A DNA stretch of 64,000 nt from JBFWWP01 sp050246115 (GCA_050246115.1 JBFWWP010000007.1:104548-168547), one strand, 5' to 3'. Positions 53,947 to 63,963 are shown, numbered from the stretch's first letter. Notes: a model not told the origin generated them from the letters alone. Made by a program: numbers and translations.

Positions 53947-54729
53947 TCACTCGTACAGGTCGTGTCGCCGGTCTTCGAGAACTGGAAACTCCCGTCGCAC
54001 CCTGCGCACTCGCTCCACGTCGATCTCGCCCGCGAACAAGCCAGTGCCCTCGCCCGCGTCGATGATGACCAACCCCGTTGGATCGACCAACAGGGAGTTC
54101 CCACCAAAGCGCACCCCGCCGTAGGTGCCCAGTCGGTTCACACCCAACACGTAGCACTGATTCTCGATGGCTCGCGCCATCAACAAGGTCCGCCAGTGTT
54201 GTATTCTCGCGATCGGCCACTGCGCGCACACCGCGACCAGCTCCACCCCTTGACCTGCCAGCACCCGGAACAACTCCGGGAACCGAAGGTCGTAGCAGAT
54301 CGCCTGAGCGCAACGCAGGCCGGCGAGCGTGAAGACTTCCGAACGGGCATCCCCCGCCTCGAAGTACTTGCTCTCGCCGAGGGGACCGAACAAGTGCACC
54401 TTGCGGTAACGCGCGACTTCTCGCGCCGCCTCGAACGCCACCGCGCAGTTCCCCGGTCGCTCGCTCCCCTTTCGCCACTCGGGAAAGGACCCCCCCAAGA
54501 TCGCAGGCCCCCGGGAGGACTCGTGGCGAAGGAACTCGACTTCGACCTCCCAATCGCGCACCCCGGCCACCGCTTCGAGGTCATACCCGCAGCTCCACAA
54601 CTCGGGGAGCGCGAAGATGCCGGCTCCTTCTGCCCGCGCTTCGCGAAGTCCGTGCTCGGCCCGCGCGCGGTTTCCAGCGCGATCCATCTCGGGCCAATCC
54701 GCCTGCAGCAGTGCAACCCTGGCCCGCAC
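53947..54729 (-). CDS. Carbon-nitrogen hydrolase (nitrilase superfamily)
   Basis: A 260-residue protein with the nitrilase catalytic triad: Glu43 (ALPELWSCG), Lys110 (YRKVHLFG) and Cys145 (QAICYDLRFPE). The sequence is closest in pattern to omega-amidase/YafV-type enzymes, which hydrolyse alpha-ketoglutaramate and similar omega-amides. The substrate cannot be fixed. The start is GTG at 54729. It is 84 bases downstream of the 225-residue unknown gene and may belong to the same leftward transcript. Confidence 0.9.
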   Translation of the reverse strand: MRARVALLQADWPEMDRAGNRARAEHGLREARAEGAGIFALPELWSCGYDLEAVAGVRDWEVEVEFLRHESSRGPAILGGSFPEWRKGSERPGNCAVAFEAAREVARYRKVHLFGPLGESKYFEAGDARSEVFTLAGLRCAQAICYDLRFPELFRVLAGQGVELVAVCAQWPIARIQHWRTLLMARAIENQCYVLGVNRLGTYGGVRFGGNSLLVDPTGLVIIDAGEGTGLFAGEIDVERVRRVRREFPVLEDRRHDLYE

Positions 54730-54813
54730 GACTCCACTCCCGTCTCACGTCTCACGTCGTCGATTCCCGGACGGCGATGGACCCGTTCCGGCCAGAGTCC
54801 ATCGGTGCCTTGG

Positions 54814-55491
54814 CTATGCGCGCGGAAACTGACCCAAGAATCCCACCACGCGCTCATGCAAGAAATCCTCGGTCTCCATGAGCTCTTCACCCAGCTTGCC
54901 CATGTCGCGCCCTTGGAGCGGCATCTTGAAGCTCGCCACGTCCTCGAGGAAAACCGAACGCGGGTCACGCAGATAGCTCTCTACCCGCACCTGGTGGAGA
55001 CCGCCCCTCATGTCCGCCGGCGGAAAGTGCATCCTCAGCCCAATGACCCCGCCGGGGCGCCCGAACTTCTGGAACTCTTCGTCACTGATGCGAATCAGGT
55101 TCTCCCCGAGGAACTGCGGAGCCGTCCGCCCTCCGGGCACTGACGCCACCGCTCGCAGCGTGACGTTCCTGCACACCAGGACCGGAATCGCGACCTTCTC
55201 GGTCGAGACCCGCAGCACTTCCTGGGCTCTGCGCAGAAAAGTCTCTACGCCGACGTTGTTGTGCTCCTCGTGCAATACGATTCGGTCCGAACCGAAGGTG
55301 ACCCTCGAAAAGCCCCCCCCCTGCGAGGAAGCCGTCTCCAGCCGCGCGCCGTCCGCCATGCGAATGAAGTTGTCATAGCCACAGGAAGATGAGATCGCGA
55401 GATACACGTCGCGCAGCACGTCCGGTCCGTGCTGAACCGGCAAGTGGATGAGCTCGAGTATGCGTGCGATGGTTCGAGGTTCGCCGATCAC
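54814..55491 (-). CDS. Conserved-looking protein of unknown function in the gyrA-XPB operon
   Basis: A 225-residue protein with no recognised family. It has RILELIHLPVQHGPDVLRDV, FSRVTFGSDRIVLHEEHNNV, and a basic/helical region ending RDMGKLGEELMETEDFLHER. No signal or membrane helix is seen. The GTG start at 55491 overlaps the TGA of the helicase-associated gene by four bases (GTGA), so it is translated with the helicase operon. A DNA-repair-linked role is only an inference from position. Confidence 0.7.
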   Translation of the reverse strand: MIGEPRTIARILELIHLPVQHGPDVLRDVYLAISSSCGYDNFIRMADGARLETASSQGGGFSRVTFGSDRIVLHEEHNNVGVETFLRRAQEVLRVSTEKVAIPVLVCRNVTLRAVASVPGGRTAPQFLGENLIRISDEEFQKFGRPGGVIGLRMHFPPADMRGGLHQVRVESYLRDPRSVFLEDVASFKMPLQGRDMGKLGEELMETEDFLHERVVGFLGQFPRA

Positions 55492-57608
55492 TCTTCGTCC
55501 GTTCCCGCGTCCAGCGCTTCGTAACTGCGGCCGGGTTCCGCCCGCGTCTTGACACCCTCGCCGCGCATCAGCCAGCCACTCTCGCGAAGCTTGGTGAGCG
55601 TCCGGTCCCAATCCCCCGACTCGAGCGCGCTCTGATGAATCACGACTCCTCCGTCGGCAAGCAACGCGTGCTCGCAACCCGCGACAGTCAGCAACGTCCC
55701 CAACTCCGCGGCTCGGTCTGGCCGCAAACCGGTCAGGCACAGCGCGGGCTGGATCGTGACCCAGTCCAAATCCTTGCCCCAGTCACGAATGGAAACCAGC
55801 ACCGGTTCCGGAACCGGGTGCTGCGCCGCCTCCTGCAACATCTCTCGCACTTCGGCCAGAGAGAGTCCCGAGCGGACCCCAGCACGAAGCGACTCCCGGT
55901 GAATCTTGTAGCGCCGGATCCGTTCTGCCGAAACTCGTTCGGCGAACCGCGACAGCTGCAACTCCATCCGCATCCCACGCAGCCCCTCGCAGAACAGCAT
56001 GATCTCGCCGTCGGGGTTGACCAGGATTCGGCTCTCCCGGGGCAGGCGCTCGACTCCGAGGACTTCCTTGCCCAGCGCGGAAAGCCGTATCGCCGACAAC
56101 CGGCCTTCGATCGACCCCAGCTCGCACACGCCAAGGACCAAGAGCCGATTGACGATCCAATATACGAGATCGCGACCCAGGCGGTAGAACGGTGAACTGA
56201 GGCGCTCCCGCGAGAAGTCCTCCTCGCGACGCTGCCGAAGCGACTCCCGCACCTCCCGCTCCTCGAGCTCGAGGAGATAAGTGGAGACTACGGTGCCGAC
56301 CACTGCGTCGAGCGCGATCCACTCGTCATGCAGCTGCTCCTTGAGGACGCCGAGCAGTATCCGACGCAGAGGTCCTTGATGGAAACTCCACCGCGTGCCT
56401 CGATTCTCTGCCAGGAACTGATCCATCATCATGTCGACCTTGCGGGTCAGGTCGAGCTTCCGCCAAACGCGAAGGCGCTCTGGATGCTGCTGCAACAAAC
56501 CGGCGTACCGCTCCACGATTCCCAACCGCTGCGCCAGTAGCGCGATGGATTCGACCGGGTCCCCCTCCAAGTGCCCAGCCTGGCGTTGAATGAACAACGT
56601 GGACCGCAGTGTCTCGAGCACGCGCCGAGGTATCTTGCCGTCGCGGGTCAGCGCCAGAGGCTCGGCCTCCAGCAACCCCACGAACCGATCCAAATCGATG
56701 TAGAGGTCCACCCCCGACTCGATGGTCGTATCGGGCCTGACCGGCTCTCGCAGTTGACCTTGCGCCCGACGAAGGATCCACTCCTGAAAGATGATCAGAG
56801 CTGGCTCCTCGACGACGATCCCGAAGTCCTTCAGAGAGATCGAGCCGATGGTGCCGATCCCCAGCTCCTCCAGCCGCGCCGACCCACTGCGGTCGAAGCC
56901 CCCAGCCTTGGCGCGTCCCGCACGGCTCCGACCCCACTGCGTCGAAGTCTCACTCCGGTCAGGCGCCAGCGCCTCGTCGCCTCCGCGGTCACCCGCCGTA
57001 TCACTGAGCAGTTCCGCCACCCCTGGTGTCGAGGCGTCCACCAAGCCATGGAACTCGACCGCCAGGCATGCGAGCCTCCTCAGCGTCACGTCCTCGATCT
57101 GGGAGATCCGCGCGTCCAGGCTCGGCCCGTCGAAATCGACCTCGAACGCCAAGCGCTTCTGGCTCAGCTGGTCCGCCGCCTGCACCTTGCGCGCGTCGAG
57201 CTCGAAGATCTTGACCAAGTTGTCAGCGAGTTCGGCCGGGATTCGATAGAACTCCCGTCGTGGTGACACCAACCGTTCTCTCCCCAGGAACCCACGCTCG
57301 CCCAACATGCGCCCAGCATTCTCGACCTCGAGACTCGACACTCCTTCGGACTCGAGCAACCGATGGGCAACTTCACACTCCACGACGTGGTCTGGGGCGA
57401 CCAAGACGGCTTGCAGGAGCGCGCGCTGACTCCGATTCAGGCGCGCCACACAGTCGGCAGCGTTCACACCACCGGCAAGCGCGTCGGCGATCCTACGCTC
57501 GAGATCCACTCGCTCCGTGAGGCGCGATTCCCCGGGATACCAGAACTGATGAATCGTCTGCAGCTCTGCCTTGCGGCGGTCACTCAAGAACGCGTGGACC
57601 GAGATCAA
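55488..57608 (-). CDS. Helicase-associated (PF13625-like) protein next to XPB
   Basis: A 706-residue protein. The N-terminus has RRIADALAGGVNAADCVARL and winged-helix-like repeats (LLQAVLVAPDHVVECEVAHR, MLGERGFLGRERLVSPRREF). The C-terminal ~300 residues fit the helicase-associated PF13625 type (EIMLFCEGLRGMRMELQLSR, RRYKIHRESLRAGVRSGLSL, VSIRDWGKDLDWVTIQPALC). Proteins of this kind occur beside XPB genes in many bacteria. It has no helicase motifs of its own. The start is TTG at 57608, overlapping the XPB stop (TTGA), so it is translationally coupled to XPB. Confidence 0.78.
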   Translation of the reverse strand: MISVHAFLSDRRKAELQTIHQFWYPGESRLTERVDLERRIADALAGGVNAADCVARLNRSQRALLQAVLVAPDHVVECEVAHRLLESEGVSSLEVENAGRMLGERGFLGRERLVSPRREFYRIPAELADNLVKIFELDARKVQAADQLSQKRLAFEVDFDGPSLDARISQIEDVTLRRLACLAVEFHGLVDASTPGVAELLSDTAGDRGGDEALAPDRSETSTQWGRSRAGRAKAGGFDRSGSARLEELGIGTIGSISLKDFGIVVEEPALIIFQEWILRRAQGQLREPVRPDTTIESGVDLYIDLDRFVGLLEAEPLALTRDGKIPRRVLETLRSTLFIQRQAGHLEGDPVESIALLAQRLGIVERYAGLLQQHPERLRVWRKLDLTRKVDMMMDQFLAENRGTRWSFHQGPLRRILLGVLKEQLHDEWIALDAVVGTVVSTYLLELEEREVRESLRQRREEDFSRERLSSPFYRLGRDLVYWIVNRLLVLGVCELGSIEGRLSAIRLSALGKEVLGVERLPRESRILVNPDGEIMLFCEGLRGMRMELQLSRFAERVSAERIRRYKIHRESLRAGVRSGLSLAEVREMLQEAAQHPVPEPVLVSIRDWGKDLDWVTIQPALCLTGLRPDRAAELGTLLTVAGCEHALLADGGVVIHQSALESGDWDRTLTKLRESGWLMRGEGVKTRAEPGRSYEALDAGTDEE

Positions 57609-59293
57609 GACGTCACCTCCGCGCCGTTCTCATCCACCTCGTACTGATAACCCTGCTCGACGAGAAACCGCTGCCTGCGCGCTGCAAACTCCTGATCCAG
57701 GGAGTCTCGCGTCACCAGTGAGTAGAAGACCGCGGCCCGACCATCCGACTTCGGGCGCAGAATCCGGCCAAGGCGTTGTGCCTCCTCCTGCCGCGACCCA
57801 AAGGTCCCTGAGATCTGCACTGCGACCGCTGCGTCCGGAAGGTCGACCGCAAAGTTCCCGACCTTCGAAACGACCAGGACCGGGACCTTGCCTCCCCGGA
57901 ACTCGTCATACAGACGATCTCGCTCCACCTGTGGGGTCTGCCCGGTGATCACGGGCGCGCCGGTCTCGAGCGAAACCTTGCGAATCTGCCGCAGGTACTG
58001 GCCGATGATCAGTACGCGATCTCCGGTGTGTCGTTGGAGAATCTCCTTCAGGCGCTCCACCTTCCGTGGATTCTCCGACGCCAGGCGATAGCGGTGCCGC
58101 CGATCCGCAGCAATGTAGTCCGCTCGAAGTTCCCGCGGAAGGTCGAGTCGCACCTCGACGCAGCTCACCGCGGCGATATGGCCATCGGCTTCGAGGTCCT
58201 TCCACGGCAGCTCGTAGATTCGCGGTCCGATCAGAGTGAAAACCTCTTCCTCTCGACCGTCTTCCCGAATCAGGGTCGCCGTCAAGCCCAACCGCCGACG
58301 TGCTTGGATCTCCGCCGTGAACCGAAACACGGGCGCGGGCAACAGGTGAACCTCGTCATAGACGATCAGACCCCAGTCGTGCTCGGCGAACAGATCGAAG
58401 TGAGTCAGGTCTTCGGTCTTCGCGTGCCGGTGCGTCATGATCTGGTACGTAGCGACCGTCACCGGACCGACCCGCTTCTCCTTGCCGGAGTACTCGCACA
58501 CCAAGTCTGGCGATAGCGACGTACGGCGCAGCAACTCCTCACGCCACTGCCGAAGGGCAGTGACGTTCGGCGTGAGTATCAGCGTTTGGGTCTGCAGTCC
58601 CGCCAAGATCGAGATCGCGACCATCGTCTTCCCGGCCCCGCAGGGTAGAACGACGACGCCGGAGCCGCCCCCGCCGCCCTCGTCCGCGAAGAAAGCGTCT
58701 CGAGCTGCAACTTGATAGTCGCGCAGTGCGAAGCCAACGCCTTCCGGCGTCTCGTTCCGTAGGCTCAGGGCCAAACCGCACCCGGAGAGGTATCCGGCGC
58801 GGTCCCGAACCGGCCATCCCGCGCGAATCATCGCGACTTTGATCACGCCCCGGTACTCTGGCGCAATCCGGTAGCTGCCGTCGCCAATCGGATCGTTCAG
58901 GTAGCTCTCGAGCATCGGCCGTTCGGCCAGCTGCCGCAGAACTTCTTCGCCCCCAACCACCGGTCGCAGTACGAGATCGCCTCCGACATAGATCAACTCG
59001 ATCCGTCCAAAGCGCCCCAGCGTATCGACCACCCGCTTCTGCAACTCGCTCGGAACGGGATAGCGTGCATTCGCATCCAGAAACGCCAAGACCCTGGCCT
59101 CGGTCCACCCGGCCTGCGCGGCGTTCCAAAGCGAAATGGGGGTCAAGCGGTATTCGTGAAAGTACTCCGGACTCTTGCTGAGCTGAGCGATGGCTGCCAA
59201 CTCGTGACGAAGGCCCTGTGCCCGGCGGTGGTGCACCTCGAGCAATAACGTGCCGTCACTCTGAACGATCAGCGGCCCGTCCGGAGCGATCAT
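57605..59293 (-). CDS. XPB/RAD25-family DNA repair helicase
   Basis: A 562-residue superfamily 2 helicase. Residues ~1-180 are the XPB damage-recognition-type N-terminal part. Walker A is PCGAGKT (217-223), DEVH box is VYDEVHLLPA (313-316), and the RED motif follows LTATLIREDG (Arg343-Glu344-Asp345). Motifs V/VI include AVQISGTFGSRQEEAQRLGR. XPB drives 3' to 5' unwinding in nucleotide excision repair and transcription in eukaryotes and archaea; bacterial copies are scattered and their role is not settled. ATG 59293 overlaps the gyrA stop (ATGA). Confidence 0.93.
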   Translation of the reverse strand: MIAPDGPLIVQSDGTLLLEVHHRRAQGLRHELAAIAQLSKSPEYFHEYRLTPISLWNAAQAGWTEARVLAFLDANARYPVPSELQKRVVDTLGRFGRIELIYVGGDLVLRPVVGGEEVLRQLAERPMLESYLNDPIGDGSYRIAPEYRGVIKVAMIRAGWPVRDRAGYLSGCGLALSLRNETPEGVGFALRDYQVAARDAFFADEGGGGGSGVVVLPCGAGKTMVAISILAGLQTQTLILTPNVTALRQWREELLRRTSLSPDLVCEYSGKEKRVGPVTVATYQIMTHRHAKTEDLTHFDLFAEHDWGLIVYDEVHLLPAPVFRFTAEIQARRRLGLTATLIREDGREEEVFTLIGPRIYELPWKDLEADGHIAAVSCVEVRLDLPRELRADYIAADRRHRYRLASENPRKVERLKEILQRHTGDRVLIIGQYLRQIRKVSLETGAPVITGQTPQVERDRLYDEFRGGKVPVLVVSKVGNFAVDLPDAAVAVQISGTFGSRQEEAQRLGRILRPKSDGRAAVFYSLVTRDSLDQEFAARRQRFLVEQGYQYEVDENGAEVTS

Positions 59294-61755
59294 GAGTCGC
59301 TTTCCACCGCACTCGCCTCCTCGGAGTCTTCCTTGTCGTCAGCCTGGACCTTCTCGGCGCCGATCACGCGATCGCCATCGTTCACCCGGATCAGTCTCAT
59401 TCCCTGTGTGTTGCGGCCGATGAGACTGATGTCTCGCGCGGAGATTCGCACGAGCATCCCGCCCGCAGTCATGAGCATGACGTCATCGCTCTCGCCCACC
59501 GAAAGCGCAGTGACGACCTCGCCGTTGCGCTCGGTCGTGCGAATGTCGATCAGACCCTTGCCGCCCCGGAACTGCGACCGGTACTCTTCGAACGCCGTTC
59601 GCTTGCCGTAGCCGTTCGCGCAAACGGTCAGCAACGATCCATCTTCGCGCACCACGGCCATGCTGACGACGTGGTCGTCCTCGGAGAGCGAGATACCTTT
59701 GACACCCCGCGCGTTCCGACCCATCTCGCGAGCGTCCTCTTCGTTGAATCGGATCGCCATGCCGCCGGCGGTGGAGAGCACTACGTCGTCCTGTGCTCGG
59801 GTCAGCGTCGCCCCGATCAACATGTCGTCGTCTTCGATGTGAATCGCGATGATGCCGGTCTTCTTCGGGCGCGAGAACGCGTTCAGCGCCGTCTTCTTCA
59901 CGAAGCCTCTACGGGTCGCGAACACAACCATCCGATCGTCGAACTCCTCGACCGGGATGATCGTCAACACCTTCTCGCCCTCTTCGAGGGGCAACAGGTT
60001 GACGATCGCCCGTCCCTGCGAGATCCGACTCATCTCCGGGAACTGGTACACCTTCAACCAGTACACCTTGCCCCGATCCGAGAAACACAACACATGGTCG
60101 AGGTTCCTCGTCACGAACAGGTTCTTGATGAAGTCGCCTTCTCTAGACTTCCCGCCAGCAACGCCTTTGCCCCCGCGACCCTGTGAACGATAGCTCGTGA
60201 TCGGGGTACGCTTCACGTATCCCTGGTGGCTCAAGGTCACGACCACCTGCTCTTCGGTCATCAAGTCTTCGATTTCGAAGTCTTCCAGGTCGTCGACCGT
60301 GATCTCGCTGCGACGGCCTTCGGGGTACTTCTTGATGATGTCTTGCAGGTCCAACCGGATGAGCTCGATGACCTTGGCGGGGTTCGTCAGGATTTCATGA
60401 TAGTTCGCAATCTCGGCCAGGGTCTGGTTCAGCTCGTCCTCGATCTTCTGCCGTTCGAGACCCGTCAACCGCTGCAGGCGCATCTGCAAGATGGCGTCGG
60501 CTTGAATTCGGCTGAGAGCGAACTCGCTCCGCAGCGCCCCCTGCGCCTGCTCGACGGTCGCAGACGACCGAATCAGCTCGATGATTCGATCGATGTTGTC
60601 CAGCGCGACGAGCAGGCCCTTGAGAATGTGCGCACGGTGTTCGGCCTTCCCCAGGAGAAAAATCGTCCGCCGTCGGATCACTTCGATGCGGTGATCTCGA
60701 TACGAGGTGATCATCTCCTTGATGCTCAAGGTGCGGGGCCGCCCGTTGACGAGCGCAATCGCTTGGATGCCGAAACTCGTCTGCAGCGCGCTGTGCTTGA
60801 ATAGCTGATTCAGCACGACTTGGCTGTTCTCGCCCCGCTTGACCTCGATGACCAGTCGGATCCCCGTGCGGTCCGACTCGTCCCGGACGTCCGAAATGCC
60901 GGTAAGACGACCCTCCTTGACGCTGTCGGCAATGTCACTCGCGAGCTTCGCCTTGGAAACCTGGTAGGGGATCTCCGTGACGACTAGGTTCGTGCGTCCA
61001 CGAATCTCTTCCTCGTGTACCTTCCCGCGCAGGGTCAGCACACCTCTGCCGGTCGCAAACGCTTTCGTGATCCCATTCCGGCCACAGATGATCCCCCCCG
61101 TTGGGAAGTCCGGACCGGGCATGATCTTCATGAGATCCAGAACGGCGATGTCCGGGTCAGCGAGCACGGCGAGGATCGCCTCGCAGGCCTCGCGCGGGTT
61201 GTGCGGCGCGAAGTTGGTGGCCATGCCCACGGCGATTCCCGAGCCCCCGTTGATCAGCAGATTCGGGAACTTCGACGGGAGCACCGTCGGCTCTTTGCGA
61301 GACTCGTCGTAGTTGCTCGTGAAGTCGACCGTGTCCTTCTCGAGGTCTTCGAGCATCTCCAGCGTAGCCGCAGTCATCCGCGCTTCGGTGTAACGCATCG
61401 CCGCGGGCGGGTCCCCGTCGATCGAGCCGAAGTTGCCCTGGCCGTCGATCAAGGGTGCGCGCATGTTGAACGGCTGCGCCATTCGCACCAGCGTCGGATA
61501 GATCACGGATTCGCCGTGCGGGTGATAGTTGCCCGACGTGTCTCCCGCGATCTTCGCACACTTCCGGTGTTTCGACCTGGGACCGAGGTTGAGGTCGTTC
61601 ATGGCCACGAGAATCCGGCGTTGCGAGGGCTTCAGTCCATCGCGAACGTCGGGGAGCGCTCGCTGGATGATCACGCTCATCGCGTACGTGAGGTACGAGC
61701 CCTTCATCTCTTCTTCGATGCTCAGGGGCTCGATCGGTCGAGGATCTTGACTCAT
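59290..61755 (-). CDS. gyrA: DNA gyrase subunit A
   Basis: An 821-residue protein. Catalytic Tyr122 lies in AAMRYTEARM, and numbering matches E. coli GyrA exactly in this region. The quinolone pocket is HPHGESVIYPTLVRMAQ: Ser83 present, Glu82, Pro87. The GyrA box is SYRSQGRGGKG, which marks gyrase rather than topoisomerase IV. The beta-propeller C-terminal domain follows (residues ~530-790). It introduces negative supercoils with GyrB, which is not in the window. ATG 61755 has AGAGGAG upstream. It heads a leftward operon with XPB. Pro87 is probably a lineage trait, not acquired resistance. Confidence 0.97.
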   Translation of the reverse strand: MSQDPRPIEPLSIEEEMKGSYLTYAMSVIIQRALPDVRDGLKPSQRRILVAMNDLNLGPRSKHRKCAKIAGDTSGNYHPHGESVIYPTLVRMAQPFNMRAPLIDGQGNFGSIDGDPPAAMRYTEARMTAATLEMLEDLEKDTVDFTSNYDESRKEPTVLPSKFPNLLINGGSGIAVGMATNFAPHNPREACEAILAVLADPDIAVLDLMKIMPGPDFPTGGIICGRNGITKAFATGRGVLTLRGKVHEEEIRGRTNLVVTEIPYQVSKAKLASDIADSVKEGRLTGISDVRDESDRTGIRLVIEVKRGENSQVVLNQLFKHSALQTSFGIQAIALVNGRPRTLSIKEMITSYRDHRIEVIRRRTIFLLGKAEHRAHILKGLLVALDNIDRIIELIRSSATVEQAQGALRSEFALSRIQADAILQMRLQRLTGLERQKIEDELNQTLAEIANYHEILTNPAKVIELIRLDLQDIIKKYPEGRRSEITVDDLEDFEIEDLMTEEQVVVTLSHQGYVKRTPITSYRSQGRGGKGVAGGKSREGDFIKNLFVTRNLDHVLCFSDRGKVYWLKVYQFPEMSRISQGRAIVNLLPLEEGEKVLTIIPVEEFDDRMVVFATRRGFVKKTALNAFSRPKKTGIIAIHIEDDDMLIGATLTRAQDDVVLSTAGGMAIRFNEEDAREMGRNARGVKGISLSEDDHVVSMAVVREDGSLLTVCANGYGKRTAFEEYRSQFRGGKGLIDIRTTERNGEVVTALSVGESDDVMLMTAGGMLVRISARDISLIGRNTQGMRLIRVNDGDRVIGAEKVQADDKEDSEEASAVESDS

Positions 61756-62039
61756 GAACTCCTCTTCGAAACTGACTTGTCGCCAGACCAAACGACGAGA
61801 ATCAACCTGGGGTAGCGTGGCTGCTCGGCCAACCCAGCAGTTGCGCGCACGGCCCTGAACCTCGAACCGCGAAACACACACGATCGGACTCGACGTCCCT
61901 GACGGGGAGTGTCAGGATTGGAGCTGCCCTCTCGCCCCGCAGCACCTACGGGCGCATGGGTCGATGACGCCCCAAGGATCGTCAATGATCCGTGTTGAGA
62001 ACCGACTCCACAAGTCGCCTTACGGGATTTTGATCCCCG

Positions 62040-63017
62040 TCAACTCGACCTGCACAAACGTTCACGGGCCCGAATCAGCTGAGCCATGGCTGCGTTGGCC
62101 GCCGCGTCGAGCCCGCAGACATGTGCACGCCGAACCACTTCCTCACAGAGCGAAGAAATCTCGGTCTCCCGACCCATCTCCAAGTCGACGAGCATCGAAC
62201 AGCGATTGTCACGAGTCGACTCGCAAACATGCCGCAGACTTTGCAGCACGACATCGTCCGCCAGATTCACACCGTGCGCACGCGCTACCGAGGTCACCTC
62301 CCGAACGATCGCTTCGGCCAAGCCGTAGGCCGGCGATTCGAGGAGGGCGCCATTGGGAACGCCGAGCAAAGCCGCCACGGGGTTGATCGCGCAATTGACG
62401 GCTGCCTTGTGCCAAATCGTGGCAGCAGCGTCCGTGCTCACGACGATCTCGAGCCCGCGCCGCAGATGTTCGGCCAGCCCTGGCAGCTGCGCCCATGCCG
62501 CGCTCGCCTGCGGTCGGCACGCTACCGTCAAAATGCCCTCGCCTTGGCTCCTCACGCCGGTCTGACCCAACCTCGTGGCGCCGTAAGTGTTGGTGCCAAC
62601 CAAGCACCGACCCGGATCCCAGAGAGACTCCGCAATCTCCAGGTTTCCCAGCCCGTTCGAGACGACCATTACCAACCCGCGCTCGCCGAGGAACCGGCGG
62701 CCTTGTTCGAGGGCACTCGCAACGGCCCACGACTTGACGCAACAGAGCAGCAGGTCGAAACGTCGGTCACCCGGACACTCGGCTGCGAGCACCGGTACTT
62801 TCAGCACGTGGTGCGCCCCAAAACCGTCGATCCACAGCAAGCCGTCTTGGGTCAGCCGTTCCCTACGGGTCGCGTTCCGCTCGAGAAGCGTTACGTCGAC
62901 CCCCGCCACCGCCAACCGAGCTGCGAGCAGGCTGCCCACGGCCCCCGCTCCCTGAATCAGCAGCGAAAGACGGTCTCGCGCAACTTCCTCGAATTCCGGT
63001 CCTTCGACGTCCGCCAT
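62040..63017 (-). CDS. panE: 2-dehydropantoate 2-reductase
   Basis: A 325-residue protein (from ATG 63017). The N-terminal NADP-binding motif is LIQGAGAVGSLLAARL. Catalytic Lys/Glu blocks are HKAAVNCAINPVAALLGVPN and LADDVVLQSL...CSMLVDLEMGRETEISSL. It reduces ketopantoate to pantoate. It is downstream of panB, making two consecutive pantothenate steps. A GTG at 63068 overlapping the panB stop (GTGA) would add 17 residues; ATG 63017 has GGAAG at the right spacing and is closer to the family start. Confidence 0.93.
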   Translation of the reverse strand: MADVEGPEFEEVARDRLSLLIQGAGAVGSLLAARLAVAGVDVTLLERNATRRERLTQDGLLWIDGFGAHHVLKVPVLAAECPGDRRFDLLLCCVKSWAVASALEQGRRFLGERGLVMVVSNGLGNLEIAESLWDPGRCLVGTNTYGATRLGQTGVRSQGEGILTVACRPQASAAWAQLPGLAEHLRRGLEIVVSTDAAATIWHKAAVNCAINPVAALLGVPNGALLESPAYGLAEAIVREVTSVARAHGVNLADDVVLQSLRHVCESTRDNRCSMLVDLEMGRETEISSLCEEVVRRAHVCGLDAAANAAMAQLIRARERLCRSS

Positions 63018-63064
63018 GTCCACTTCCGGGACCGCGTCCGGCCCTCCGACCCGAGCCGCTCCAA

Positions 63065-63904
63065 TCACAACGACTTCTGGAACTCACTCCACTCGTCGTC
63101 CGACATGCGAAACGACTCTTCATGGCCCGGGAACGCGCCTTCGCCAACATCGGCTACGAAACGTTCCAGCGCTCCCCGAATCACGGCTTCGACCTCCGCA
63201 TATCGTCGCACGAAGCGCGGTTTGACCTCGCTTTCGATGCCGATCACGTCGTTCCAAACGAGGATCTGACCGTCGCAACCCACGCCGGCGCCAATTCCGA
63301 TCACGGGCACACTCACGCGGCTCGCGACGGCCGCCGCGACCCGCTCCGGGACGCACTCGATCACGATGGAGAAGGCGCCCGCATCGGCCAACCTCTGGGC
63401 GTCTTCGAGCAGTTCCACTGCCGCGGCAGCGGTCGTACCTTGCACCCGAAATCCGCCGAATCGATGCGTACTCTGCGGAGTCAGCCCCAGGTGTCCCATG
63501 ACCGGGACTCCCATCTCGACGATTCGCCGCACCGACTCCGAAACGGCCCGCCCTCCCTCGAGCTTGACCGCGTCCACGCCGCCTTCCTTGACGAAGCGCC
63601 CGGTACTCTCCAGCGCCTGCTCTACCGAGACTTGGTAGGAAAGAAACGGCAGATCACCCACCACGAAGCCGTCGGGCGCACCGCGACGAACCGCTTTCGC
63701 ATGGTGCAACATCTCGTCCAGGGTTACGGGCAGGGTGTTCTTGTAGCCGAGAACCGCGTTGCCCAGCGAATCTCCAACCAGGATCAGCGGTATGCCCGCG
63801 GCGGCGGCGATCCTCGCGCTCGGGGCGTCGTAGGCAGTTACGCACGCGAACTTCCGGCCCTGGGACTTCCATTCGCCAAAGTCACGGACGGTCACTCGCG
63901 TCAT
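63065..63904 (-). CDS. panB: 3-methyl-2-oxobutanoate hydroxymethyltransferase
   Basis: A 279-residue TIM-barrel enzyme with the PanB signatures: GIPLILVGDSLGNAVLGY (Asp45 metal ligand), GDLPFLSYQ (Asp84), VDAVKLEGG (Glu116), MGHLGLTPQS and IVIECVPER (general base glutamate). It transfers a hydroxymethyl group from methylene-THF to ketoisovalerate to make ketopantoate. It starts with ATG 63904 and its stop overlaps a possible GTG of panE. Only panB and panE are here; panC and panD are not seen. Confidence 0.96.
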   Translation of the reverse strand: MTRVTVRDFGEWKSQGRKFACVTAYDAPSARIAAAAGIPLILVGDSLGNAVLGYKNTLPVTLDEMLHHAKAVRRGAPDGFVVGDLPFLSYQVSVEQALESTGRFVKEGGVDAVKLEGGRAVSESVRRIVEMGVPVMGHLGLTPQSTHRFGGFRVQGTTAAAAVELLEDAQRLADAGAFSIVIECVPERVAAAVASRVSVPVIGIGAGVGCDGQILVWNDVIGIESEVKPRFVRRYAEVEAVIRGALERFVADVGEGAFPGHEESFRMSDDEWSEFQKSL

Positions 63905-63963
63905 AGCTCGGCAACTCTTCCGAACGCAGGGCCTTGTGTCGGAGTCGACGAACGCCCTGCGGA

